NCBI GenBank assembly: GCA_009693865.1
Contig: SHWL01000020.1
Location: forward strand, 1-42,063
Source: Acetobacteraceae bacterium
GTDB taxonomy: Bacteria > Pseudomonadota > Alphaproteobacteria > Acetobacterales > Acetobacteraceae
Direction: 5' to 3'
Length of the DNA stretch: 42,063 bases
Numbering within the stretch: position 1 is the first letter of the stretch; every line of letters starts with the position of its first letter. Below the pieces are notes generated by a model. That model saw only the letters and a list, made by a program, of their open reading frames with translations, had not been told where the DNA came from and did no database searches. Positions 22,082-30,194 of the stretch are shown here, in pieces. A program made the position numbers and the translations under genes.

Positions 22082-22603
22082 GGGCCTGGGCGAGGGACAG
22101 ACCTCGCCGACCCGGGCATCAACCGGGTTCTCGCCGCCGCCGCCCGCCATTCGTTTCCGGTCAACATTCTGTGCTGGGGACGCCTGGAGCAGGCGGGCCA
22201 ACTCGCTGCCCGGAACCCGAACACGCAACTGGTGATCGTTCACCTCGGGCTGCGCCAACCGTTCGAGCCGCCCGCGCCACCGGAGCCCTTCGCCGGCCTC
22301 CCGAAAGTCGTGGCTCTGGCGGCCCACGACAACATCGCGGTGAAGATTTCGGGCGCCTGCACGCTCGCGCATGAGCCGTTCCCCTACAAGGACATCTGGG
22401 ATCCGCTGGCTCGTTTCTTCGACGCTTTCGGGTTCGATCGCTGCCTGTGGGGCACTGACTGGACACGCGCGACCGGTGTGTTGACGTACGCGCAAGGCGT
22501 CGAGGCGTTTCGCGTCACGGATCGCCTGTCGGATGGCGACCGGGCGGCTCTGATGGGGGGAACCCTCGCGCGGATTTATAAGTGGTCGCCGTCGAAAGGC
22601 TGA
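22082..22603 (+). pseudogene. amidohydrolase 2 C-terminal fragment, paralogue of 18635-19477
   Basis: From about 22097 the frame reads TDLADPGINRVLAAAARHSF through GRLEQAGQLAARNPNTQLVI to GTLARIYKWSPSKG. It is nearly collinear with residues 115-280 of the amidohydrolase at 18635, with most residues identical or similar. The first 115 residues, including the DVQVHAY metal motif, are absent. Similarity begins just after the stop of the HExxH gene, with no start codon or ribosome site at the junction. An internal GTG at 22232 could give a 123-residue peptide of doubtful use. Confidence 0.78.
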
Positions 22604-22623
22604 TCGGCTGAACCATACCGGTT

Positions 22624-24258
22624 TCAAGCCGCGTATTTCTGACCCCTGTCGCGTTTCTGTTTCGCGGGCCGCCCTTGGCCTTGCGCGGCTGTCCCCTTGG
22701 CGCGGTCCAGCACCAGCCGCGCGTAATCGTCCATATCGCCGTTGAACGGCGCGATCGTGCCGTCCGCCGCAAGCCATAGCCGATCCGCCACCAACTCCAT
22801 GAGTGAGCGATCATGGGTGATAAGAATAACAGCGCCCTGATAATCGTTCAGCGCGTCAAGCAACGCTCGGCGGCTATCGATGTCCAAATGGTTGGTGGGC
22901 TCATCGAGGATCAGCAAATGTGGAGCCGCCATCGCCACCAGATTAAGCAGCAGCCGGGCCCGTTCGCCACCGGACAGGTTCGCCACGGTCGTCGATTGCT
23001 TATCGAATCCCATACCGAACCGGGCCAACCTCGACCTGTGCGATGTTTCGCTGTCGTCCGGCCGGGCGTGGCGGATGATGTCCAACGGGGTATCGGCCGG
23101 ATCCAGCGCCTCGATCTGATGCTGATGAAACCAGCCAACTTTGATACGATGCTCACGCCGGAAACTGCCGGATTGAAGCTCGAGCGCCCCGGCGGCCAGC
23201 TTCGCGAAGGTGGATTTGCCCGCGCCGTTCACGCCGATCAAACCAATGCGGTCGTCGACGTCGAGCCGCAGGTCCATATTCCGGAGAACCGGTTCGCCAC
23301 CGTAACCGACAGAGGCATGCTCCAACCGCATCAACGGCGGGGCCAGCGGACGCGCGGGGGAGGGCAGTGTGAACGGCGCCACGCGTTCCTCGACCACCGC
23401 GGCGATCGGCTCCAATTTGGCGAGGCGCTTCATCCGCGATTGCGCCTGCGCTGCCTTGCTGGCCTTGGCGCGGAAACGATCGACGAAACTTTGCAAATGG
23501 GCGCGCTCGGCTTCCTGTTTGACGCGCGTCGCCGTTTGCAGGCGCGCCTTCTCCGCCCGTCGCCGTTCGAAATCGTCGTAGCCGCCGGTGTAATAATCGA
23601 GTTTGCCCTCGCGCAGATGCAGGATCGAATCGACCGAGTTATTGAGCAGCTCGCGATCGTGACTGATGATGATGGCGGCATTTGGGTATTTTCGTAGCCG
23701 CGCCTCCAGCCACATGGCGCCTTCCAGGTCGAGGTAGTTGGTGGGCTCGTCCAACAGCAGCAGACCGGGCTCGGCGAACAAAGCGGCGGCCAGAGCCGTG
23801 CGCATGCGCCAGCCTCCGGAGAACTCGGACATGGGGCGTGCGAGATCGGCCACGGAAAACCCCAGACCAGCGAGGATTTCGCCAGCACGGGCGGGCGCGC
23901 GATCGGCGTCGATCTCATCGAGGCGGGTGTAGATATCGGCCATGCGCCCGGGGTCGGCGGTTTCCAACTCCAGCAGCAGGTCGTGCCGTTCGGTATCGGC
24001 TGCCAGGACGGTGTCGAGCAGGCTGAACGGCGTGGCGGGATGTTCCTGATCGACGCTGGCGACCCGCGCGCCCTTTGGCAGCAGGATGTCGCCGCTGTCG
24101 GCGGTCAGTTCGCCCAGGATCAGCCGGAACAGCGTGGTCTTGCCAACACCGTTGCGGCCCACCAGGCCGGCTTTGGCGTTGGGCGGCAGATTGAGACTGG
24201 CCTGGTCGAAAAAAAGCCGTCCCCAGCCGTTGAAGACAAGGTTATCGATCTGCAGCAT
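22624..24258 (-). CDS. ABC-F family ATPase (YheS/Uup-like)
   Basis: A 544-residue cytosolic protein with two ABC domains and no membrane segment. Domain one: GRNGVGKTT (34-42), FSGGWRMR and LLLLDEPTNYLD. Domain two: GVNGAGKST, LSGGERARLLL and LLILDEPTNHLD. The linker between them is basic and helical (RRRAEKARLQTATRVKQEAE). ABC-F proteins bind the ribosomal E site and act on stalled or antibiotic-bound ribosomes. The C-terminal tail is short and Lys/Arg-rich (KGTAAQGQGRPAKQKRDRGQ). It is not obviously linked to its neighbours and is likely a conserved housekeeping gene. Confidence 0.92.
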   Translation of the reverse strand: MLQIDNLVFNGWGRLFFDQASLNLPPNAKAGLVGRNGVGKTTLFRLILGELTADSGDILLPKGARVASVDQEHPATPFSLLDTVLAADTERHDLLLELETADPGRMADIYTRLDEIDADRAPARAGEILAGLGFSVADLARPMSEFSGGWRMRTALAAALFAEPGLLLLDEPTNYLDLEGAMWLEARLRKYPNAAIIISHDRELLNNSVDSILHLREGKLDYYTGGYDDFERRRAEKARLQTATRVKQEAERAHLQSFVDRFRAKASKAAQAQSRMKRLAKLEPIAAVVEERVAPFTLPSPARPLAPPLMRLEHASVGYGGEPVLRNMDLRLDVDDRIGLIGVNGAGKSTFAKLAAGALELQSGSFRREHRIKVGWFHQHQIEALDPADTPLDIIRHARPDDSETSHRSRLARFGMGFDKQSTTVANLSGGERARLLLNLVAMAAPHLLILDEPTNHLDIDSRRALLDALNDYQGAVILITHDRSLMELVADRLWLAADGTIAPFNGDMDDYARLVLDRAKGTAAQGQGRPAKQKRDRGQKYAA

Positions 24259-24431
24259 GGTATGCGTGGGCCGTTCGGTTCGGAGGGATGGTGAGGGCGG
24301 CGTTTAGCTCGTTTGAGCGTGAATTGCGAGGGGGATATTGCGCCGCACCAAAAAGGCCGGTTGAGAGCATTCGATCACGCCGCGCGGTTGACTCGGTTCG
24401 GGTGAATTTTGGCTCCGCCCAAGGAGAGCCT

Positions 24432-24734
24432 TCAAGCTGTCGCGAATGCTTTTATCTCCAACGCGTCGGCCGGCATGTCCGCCTGCGCCCGTTTCAGATC
24501 GTAAATCGTTTGCAAATTTAACCAATATCGCGGCGTGGTGCCGAACGCCTGGCCAAGCCTGATCGCCATTTGCGCACTGATTGACCGCTCCCCGTTCATG
24601 ATTCCGGTGACGGCATTATGCGGCACGCGAATGTGTGCGGCGAACTTCCGGGCGCTGATGCCGAGGGCCTCAAGCTCGTCTCGCAGGAACTGGCCCGGGT
24701 GGATCGGCGGGAGATTGTCGATGGGGTTGGTCAT
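24432..24734 (-). CDS. higA: HigA-type antitoxin (XRE family)
   Basis: A 100-residue helix-turn-helix protein. PPIHPGQFLRDELEALGISA (9-28) is the signature start of HigA antitoxins. The HTH is RKFAAHIRVPHNAVTGIMNGERSIS, followed by MAIRLGQAFGTTPRYWLNLQ. It neutralises the HigB RNase and represses its own operon. It lies 27 bases downstream of higB. Confidence 0.9.
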   Translation of the reverse strand: MTNPIDNLPPIHPGQFLRDELEALGISARKFAAHIRVPHNAVTGIMNGERSISAQMAIRLGQAFGTTPRYWLNLQTIYDLKRAQADMPADALEIKAFATA

Positions 24735-24761
24735 GGAGTGAATGTCCCGCGGTTTGGGTGG

Positions 24762-25085
24762 TCAGTGATAATCAGTGATCTCGACGTCATGAGCATCGCC
24801 GGGGATCTTCAAGGCGTCCGGGCCATCCGCTATCGGCGCATGCGGCACCCATCTGAAACAAACGCGGTACTGTGCGTTGATCCGAATGCTATATTGTTCA
24901 TTCCGTTCGCCACGCAACGCTTCGAATCGGTTCGACGGAGGGGAACGAAGATCGCCCAGGATAGTGGCTGCCTGGAGTTTGGTCAGTGCTTTCGCGGCGG
25001 CATCGGCGAAAGCCTGAAACGCGACGACACGTTCGCCGGCCAGGAACCGCTCTGTCCTCCGATCCTTGCATCCAATGATCGCCAT
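24762..25085 (-). CDS. higB: HigB-type toxin (RelE superfamily mRNA interferase)
   Basis: A 107-residue HigB toxin, a ribosome-dependent mRNase. The layout matches the family: FKD-like start (IIGCKDRRTERFLAGERV), AAKALTKLQAATILGDLRSP, GNRFEALRGER-like PSNRFEALRGERN, QYSIRINAQYRVCFRW and C-terminal DVEITDYH. The catalytic-type Arg/His positions in the SIRIN..RVCFRW region are present. An operator-like repeat lies 20-36 bases upstream of the ATG. The higB-higA order is usual for this type. Confidence 0.9.
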   Translation of the reverse strand: MAIIGCKDRRTERFLAGERVVAFQAFADAAAKALTKLQAATILGDLRSPPSNRFEALRGERNEQYSIRINAQYRVCFRWVPHAPIADGPDALKIPGDAHDVEITDYH

Positions 25086-25104
25086 GCGTGCCCCGTTGCC
25101 CTGC

Positions 25105-25121
25105 GGTATATGGTATATACC
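25105..25121 (-). promoter_or_regulatory. higBA operator/promoter candidate
   Basis: GGTATAT occurs twice head to tail (25105-25111, 25112-25118) and the second copy completes the palindrome GGTATATACC (25112-25121). This AT-rich island lies just upstream of higB and includes a TATATAC box suitable as a -10 on the minus strand. HigA-type antitoxins bind palindromes in this position, so it is a likely autoregulatory site. Confidence 0.55.
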
Positions 25122-25265
25122 GGGTAACAGTCAAGAGAGGCATCGTCCAGACCAATCCGCCGCGTCTGTGCCCGCGCTCAGTTGACGACCCGTCGGTTCT
25201 ACCGTCTCTTCCCGCCATTCCGGGCGGCATCGGTCGGAGCCCCCAGCCGGGAACGGAGACTAATC

Positions 25266-26288
25266 ATGACGGCGCAATTCCAGTTCGGACTGGTCATCCG
25301 CGGCCAGGCGGAGGAGGGCGAGGACATCTCGCGCCGCTTCCAGGAAACGCTGGCATTCGTTCGCCTGGCCGATCGGCTCGGCTTCGACTCGATCACGAAG
25401 ACCGCGCATTACAGCTCGCATCCGTTTCAAATGTTGCAAATGGTGCCGATGCTGGCGCGCTTCGCCGCCGAGGCACCGCGCATGCGCCTCAATGCCGGCG
25501 TGCTTCTGCTGCCGTTGATGTCGCCCCTGCATGTCGCCGAGGAATTCGCCACCCTCGACGTCATATCCGCCGGCAAAATCATCCTGGGCGTTGGCCTCGG
25601 CTACCGCGACGTCGAGTTCAAGGCGTTCGGCATGCATCGCTCGCAGCGGGTGCCCCGTTTCGAGGCCAATCTGATCGCGATCAAGCGCCTTTGGACCGAG
25701 GAGAAGGTCCGCATGAAGACACGGTATTTTGAGCTCGACGACGCTTCCTGTCTGCCGAAACCCCTGCAACGGCCGCATCCGCCGATCTGGGTTGGCGCCA
25801 ATGCCGATCCCGCGATTGAGCGCGCCGCGAGGCTTGGCGATTGCTGGTACATCGGCCCCGCGGTCGAGATCGCAATCGTCGAACGTCAGATGGAGCTGTA
25901 TCGCCGGTCGCTCGATGCCGCTGGCAAACCGTTCCCCGTGGAGTTGCCCATGCGGCGCGAGGTCTTCGTCGCGAAGACCCGAGACGAGGCCATTCGCTTG
26001 TGCGCGCCTTATCTGGGTGCGAAATACAAGGCCTATCACTCCTGGCGCCAGGACATGCCGGACGACGACCGCGACCTTGGCCAGAATTTCGAGAGTCTGA
26101 TTGGCGATCGTTTTCTGATCGGATCTCCCGATGAGGTCGTGGAGCAAATCCTGAGGGTGCGCCGCCGGCTCGGCGTCAACCATTTGGTGATGAGCACGGA
26201 ATGGGCGGGCATGCCGGAAAGCCTCGCCACGGAGACCATCGAGCTGATCGCGAAGGAAGTAATCCCGCGCGTCCGGCAGGGTTTGTGA
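25266..26288 (+). CDS. LLM-class flavin-dependent oxidoreductase
   Basis: A 340-residue luciferase-like TIM-barrel enzyme. Features are FVRLADRLGFDSITKTAHYS (32-51), MRLNAGVLLLPLMSPLHVAEEFATLDVISAGK (starting near 79), GVGLGYRDVEFKAFG, and LPKPLQRPHPPIWVGANADPAIERAARLGD. ATG 25266 has GGAG 10 bases upstream. It is distinct from the LLM genes at 12005 and 35454. The coenzyme (FMN or F420) and substrate cannot be read. It stands alone, followed after about 90 bases by the GH125 gene. Confidence 0.86.
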   Translation: MTAQFQFGLVIRGQAEEGEDISRRFQETLAFVRLADRLGFDSITKTAHYSSHPFQMLQMVPMLARFAAEAPRMRLNAGVLLLPLMSPLHVAEEFATLDVISAGKIILGVGLGYRDVEFKAFGMHRSQRVPRFEANLIAIKRLWTEEKVRMKTRYFELDDASCLPKPLQRPHPPIWVGANADPAIERAARLGDCWYIGPAVEIAIVERQMELYRRSLDAAGKPFPVELPMRREVFVAKTRDEAIRLCAPYLGAKYKAYHSWRQDMPDDDRDLGQNFESLIGDRFLIGSPDEVVEQILRVRRRLGVNHLVMSTEWAGMPESLATETIELIAKEVIPRVRQGL

Positions 26289-26350
26289 ACCGGTCGCCGG
26301 GGCGGCGGAACGGGCAGTACGTCAATCTTCAGGCGCGGAAGAGAGGTTAC

Positions 26351-26383
26351 ATGTCCTCCCGGAACTTAAAGATCGATCCATGA
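26351..26383 (+). CDS. 10-residue leader peptide overlapping the GH125 start
   Basis: MSSRNLKIDP is encoded by 11 codons preceded by GAGAGG. Its TGA overlaps the ATG of the mannosidase gene (ATGA at 26380-26383). The arrangement suggests translational coupling, because the mannosidase ATG lacks its own clear ribosome site. It may be accidental. Confidence 0.3.
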   Translation: MSSRNLKIDP

Positions 26384-27654
26384 CACCCTTCAATATGTCG
26401 AGGTTCATGCGTGAATCGGAGGCATTCACGCATGACGACCTGAAGCTTCAGGCGTTGATGCGCGCGGCGCTCGTTGACGTGGTGAGCCAGATTGACGTCG
26501 CTCACGACGACACGGCGTACATCAAGACGGGCGATATTCCGGCATCATGGCTTCGCGACGCGAGCGTGCAGGTGCGCTACCTGCTGTTTTTCGCCGACGA
26601 CCCCGAGATCGCGCGACTGTTGCGGTCGGTTATTCTGTATCAAGCCAGACGGATACTACTTGATCCCTATGCGAATGCTTTTGTTGAAGGTCCCCGCGTA
26701 CGAGAATACCCATGGGAACCGGAACAACAGGGCGTATGGGAACGAAAATTCGAGATCGACTCTCTCGCGCACCCAATATTGTTAGCCTGGTCCTATTGGA
26801 AAGTGACAGGAGACACATCCATCTTCACGTCCGAAACAAAAAACGCACTTGAACTCGCAATTTCAACGTTGATGCTTGAGCAGGATCATGGCGATTCTCA
26901 GTACAAATTCGAATCGGATACCGAACGAGCTGGCAGCAACCCCGTGAGCAAAGAAACGGGGATGATTTGGTCGGGATTTCGTCCCTCAGATGACGTGTGC
27001 ATTTACAATTTCCCGATAGCTCAACAAATGCAGGCGGTCGCCGCGTTAGGCGCGCTTGGGGATATCGCCTTGCACGCGTATCGAGACAATTCCTTGTTGG
27101 ATAAAGCTCAAAAACTGCGCCAGGAAGTGTACGCGGGTATCGAGACACATGGCATTATCCATGATCGCTCAGGGGAACGAATGTACGCTTACGAGGTGGA
27201 TGGTCTTGGAAATGCGGTTTCCTTCGACGATGCCAATTTTGGCCTGCTTTCGGCGCCGTATTTCGGTTTTGTCGCCGTCGATAACCTGGTGTACCAGGCC
27301 ACGCGCCGATTTATACTATCGAAACAAAATCCACACTATTTCACTGGTTCCGTTGGCTCCGGGATCGGAAGTCCCCACACGCCGGATGGTTGGATCTGGC
27401 CGCTCGGGCTGGCCATGGAGGGCCTCACGACCGACGATCCACTCGAGCACCAACGGATACTCGACCTCCTTGTGGCGAGCGACCGCGGCAATCATGCGCT
27501 TCCTGAATCTTTCGATGCCAACGATGTCCGCGATTACACACGTGAAGAATTCGGCATGCCACATGCTTTGTTCGTGGAGTTCTATCTGACGAAGTTTCTG
27601 GGACGGCCTGCTCTGCCGATGCCCAACACGGAAGATTTGCGCGTATCCCGCTAA
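26380..27654 (+). CDS. glycoside hydrolase family 125 (exo-alpha-1,6-mannosidase-like)
   Basis: A 424-residue (alpha/alpha)6-barrel enzyme of the former DUF1237 family. Diagnostic stretches are YIKTGDIPASWLRDASVQVR (about 47-66), KFEIDSLAHPILLAWSYWKVTGD, MIWSGFRPSDDVCIYNFPIAQQM (about 193-215, probably with the general-acid Asp) and HALPESFDANDVRDYTREEFG (about 371-391, probably with the base Glu). GH125 enzymes are metal-independent inverting mannosidases, mostly known from Firmicutes, Bacteroidetes and fungi. No signal peptide is seen. The middle of the gene (about 26.64-27.2 kb) is clearly AT-richer than its surroundings, which suggests horizontal origin. Its TAA overlaps the convergent transporter stop (CTAA). 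Confidence 0.88.
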   Translation: MTPFNMSRFMRESEAFTHDDLKLQALMRAALVDVVSQIDVAHDDTAYIKTGDIPASWLRDASVQVRYLLFFADDPEIARLLRSVILYQARRILLDPYANAFVEGPRVREYPWEPEQQGVWERKFEIDSLAHPILLAWSYWKVTGDTSIFTSETKNALELAISTLMLEQDHGDSQYKFESDTERAGSNPVSKETGMIWSGFRPSDDVCIYNFPIAQQMQAVAALGALGDIALHAYRDNSLLDKAQKLRQEVYAGIETHGIIHDRSGERMYAYEVDGLGNAVSFDDANFGLLSAPYFGFVAVDNLVYQATRRFILSKQNPHYFTGSVGSGIGSPHTPDGWIWPLGLAMEGLTTDDPLEHQRILDLLVASDRGNHALPESFDANDVRDYTREEFGMPHALFVEFYLTKFLGRPALPMPNTEDLRVSR

Positions 27655-28532
27655 CGACTCTCCGTAAGCCGTGGCCCAGGCCGCTCCCGCCAGCCGGTGT
27701 AAAGCCCGCTCACGACAATGATCGCCGCCCCCAGCAATGTCCATCCATCCGGCAACACATCGAATACCAGGAAACCGGCGATCGTCATGTAGAACAACTG
27801 CATGTACGAATACGGCGCCAGCGTCGAAACCGGCGTATAGCGCAACGATATGATAACCAGCCACTGGCCGAGAGAAGACAACAGGCCTTGCCCGATCGAC
27901 GACACCAACTGCAGGGCGGTCGGCGGCACGAAATGAAATGGGATGATCGCGGTCAGAACGATCAGGCCCGACACGGCGGACCAGAACATCGTCGTCTCGG
28001 CCCGCTCTGTCGCCACCATCCGCCGTGTCAGGATCACGCCCACCGACCAGAACAACGCTGAGGCAACCCGGTACAATGCCTCCGGCTGAAACGTTCCGGT
28101 CCCCGGCCGCAAGACCACCAACACGCCAGCCATGCCACCCGCCAGCGCGATCCAGCGCCGGGCGTCCACCCGCTCTCCCAGTAGCGGAATCGCGAGAAAC
28201 GTCACCATGATCGGTCCGATGAATCCGATCGTGGTGGCCTCGGCCAGTCCCACATCGCGGATACCCAGTACGAACAACAGCGAGGAACACACCAGACACA
28301 TTCCCCGCGCCAATTGCAGCCAAGGTGACCGCACAAAAAATGAGGATCCGCCAACCCGCGTCGTCAGCAAGAACGCCATCACCGCGAAAACGACATAACG
28401 CGTCCAGGTGATCTGCACGATCGACAGCTCGTTCGCCAGACTCTTGGCGAGCGTATCGGCCGCGCAGAAAACAATTCCGGCGATCAGATTGAGCCAGATC
28501 CCGCGCAGCGGTTCGTTCACATGTCCACTCAA
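27651..28532 (-). CDS. EamA/DMT-superfamily transporter
   Basis: A 293-residue membrane protein with about ten hydrophobic segments in two EamA repeats. The first repeat includes ADTLAKSLANELSIVQITWT and GLAEATTIGFIGPIMVTFLAIPLLGERV; the second includes SLGQWLVIISLRYTPVSTLAPYSYMQLF and ends GAAIIVVSGLYTGWRE. This is the usual drug/metabolite exporter layout. The last four bases overlap the GH125 stop codon on the other strand. It is divergent from a second EamA gene. Confidence 0.88.
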   Translation of the reverse strand: MSGHVNEPLRGIWLNLIAGIVFCAADTLAKSLANELSIVQITWTRYVVFAVMAFLLTTRVGGSSFFVRSPWLQLARGMCLVCSSLLFVLGIRDVGLAEATTIGFIGPIMVTFLAIPLLGERVDARRWIALAGGMAGVLVVLRPGTGTFQPEALYRVASALFWSVGVILTRRMVATERAETTMFWSAVSGLIVLTAIIPFHFVPPTALQLVSSIGQGLLSSLGQWLVIISLRYTPVSTLAPYSYMQLFYMTIAGFLVFDVLPDGWTLLGAAIIVVSGLYTGWRERPGPRLTESR

Positions 28533-28579
28533 TGGCCTCGAATCCCCCCCAACTTCGCGCGATGGATCGCTTGTGTTGA

Positions 28580-29746
28580 ATGGCTACCATATCCTCACCG
28601 CGAGCGCGCCCTGACGGCCGGTGTGGCGCATGGTTGGACAGTCCACCGGCGAAGAGGCACTCTGCCGGCGCCCCTGAACATTATCGCGTTAAACGAGGAT
28701 ATGATGATGCCCGACGCTTCCCACGCTCGCCCCGGCTTTGGTCGCGACCCGTCGCGAGCGATCGCGAATCGTTGCGTGCGCGGCGGCGCGATTGTCGCGG
28801 CGAACGAAGGCCAACCCGGACCGGCGGACGACTCAAACTGAAGCCCATCTGGCCAAAAACAACGACGCCCTCGTCAGGACGGCGCCAATGGGACCGCAAC
28901 CTGCTTCTCGGCGTGCTGTTCATCTGCTTGTCGGGACTAACCTCGCCCCTGATGAACGGTGTCGCCAAGTTTCTTGGTGAGAACTACAGCTCCTTGCAGA
29001 TCTCCTGGGCTCGCGCCTTCGGCCATGTCCTGTTCATGCTGATCGTCTTCGTGCCGCGTTTCGGCGTGCGCATGCTGCGTACCCGCCGGCTGGGCATGCA
29101 TCTGGCACGCTCATCCTGCCTGAGCATTTCCAATCTTAGCTACTTCTTCTCGCTCGGCTTCATCCCCATCGGCAAGGCAGCCTCGATCAACATGATCGGC
29201 CCTCTGCTTGTCGCCGCGCTCGCCTGGCCGATGCTGGGGGAGCGAACAAATCTGGGCCGGGTGATCGCCGTGCTGATCGGATTCCTGGGCGTCCTGGTCA
29301 TCATCCGCCCAGGATCCGAGGTGTTTCATTGGGCGGCGGTGATTATTATTTTCAGTGCGTTGCTCAACGGTTTCTATCAGATATTCACGCGGCGAATCGC
29401 CGATACCGAGGCACCGGAAACCTCGGCGATCTACAGTTCCATCGTCGGGGCCTTCGGCATGTTGCTGGTGCTGCCATTCGTGTGGCGGACACCCTCCAGC
29501 CTGTTCCACGTCGCGCTGTTTTGCAGCATGGGTGTGCTGGGAGCGATCAGCCATTATTTCGTCGCGCTGGCATTGGGTTTCGCGCCCGCGAATATCGTGA
29601 CACCGTTCCAGTATGTGCAAATGGTCGGATCTGTGCTGGTTGGCTATCTGCTGTTCGACGATCTGCCGGACGCGCTGACCTGGCTCGGTGCCGCGATCGT
29701 CATTGCTTCCGGCCTTTATGTCGGATGGACCCAGACTCGGCGTTGA
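28580..29746 (+). CDS. EamA/DMT-superfamily transporter, start uncertain
   Basis: The body from about 28890 (RNLLLGVLFICLSGLTSPLM) to the end encodes about 293 residues with ten hydrophobic segments. EamA motifs include GKAASINMIGPLLVAALAWPMLGERTN and the terminal GAAIVIASGLYVGWTQTRR. It resembles the neighbouring divergent transporter. The ATG at 28580 adds about 85 arginine-rich codons that look non-coding. Closer options are a CTG at 28838, or a GTG at 28913 that would cut the first helix. A separate frame with ATGATGATG at 28701 and a GAGG ribosome site stops at 28841, so an early frameshift or a short leader is possible. Confidence 0.75.
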   Translation: MATISSPRARPDGRCGAWLDSPPAKRHSAGAPEHYRVKRGYDDARRFPRSPRLWSRPVASDRESLRARRRDCRGERRPTRTGGRLKLKPIWPKTTTPSSGRRQWDRNLLLGVLFICLSGLTSPLMNGVAKFLGENYSSLQISWARAFGHVLFMLIVFVPRFGVRMLRTRRLGMHLARSSCLSISNLSYFFSLGFIPIGKAASINMIGPLLVAALAWPMLGERTNLGRVIAVLIGFLGVLVIIRPGSEVFHWAAVIIIFSALLNGFYQIFTRRIADTEAPETSAIYSSIVGAFGMLLVLPFVWRTPSSLFHVALFCSMGVLGAISHYFVALALGFAPANIVTPFQYVQMVGSVLVGYLLFDDLPDALTWLGAAIVIASGLYVGWTQTRR

Positions 29747-29769
29747 ATTCGAACCGAACCATAACTCGC

Positions 29770-30192
29770 ATGGCGGACCTGCACACCGGCGGGCTGTTCA
29801 ACATCTGGCAAGGAAATTTCCGGGATATCCTGACTGATTCGAAGGCGAACGACGCCATCTCCGATTTCGTGGCGCGGAAGATCCGTGAGCGCGTGAAGAA
29901 CCACGCGGTCGCTGAAAAGCTTATTCCAAAAAAATCATGGGTTCGGCACACGCCGGATCCCGATGGAAACGCATTATTACGAGGTCTACAACCAGCCAAA
30001 TGTCAAATTGGTCGACATAAAGGAAACGCCGATCGAGCGGATCACGGCCACTCCTGGATGACCGGCATCAGCACCAGCGTCGAGGGCAGGCAGACCCGCA
30101 TCATCGCGCGTTACAGCGGCAGCGCGCCGGCCTATCGGGCGCGCTGCGAAGAGGTGGCCGCGCAAGGGTACCAGCAGCTCGAGCTGGCGTAA
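29770..30192 (+). pseudogene. Baeyer-Villiger monooxygenase remnant
   Basis: Three pieces of a cyclohexanone-monooxygenase-type protein remain. MADLHTGGLFNIWQGNFRDI then LTDSKANDAISDFVARKIRE and VKNHAVAEKLIPK match the middle of the family. At a run of seven A's (29937-29943 region) the frame shifts, continuing as HGFGTRRIPMETHYYEVYNQ then PNVKLVDIKETPIERIT. The rest of the NADP/FAD domains is missing, and the C-terminus resumes as ARYSGSAPAYRARCEEVAAQ and GYQQLELA. The N-terminal FAD fingerprint is absent. At least one frameshift and one large deletion make it inactive. Confidence 0.75.
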
Positions 30193-30194
30193 CC

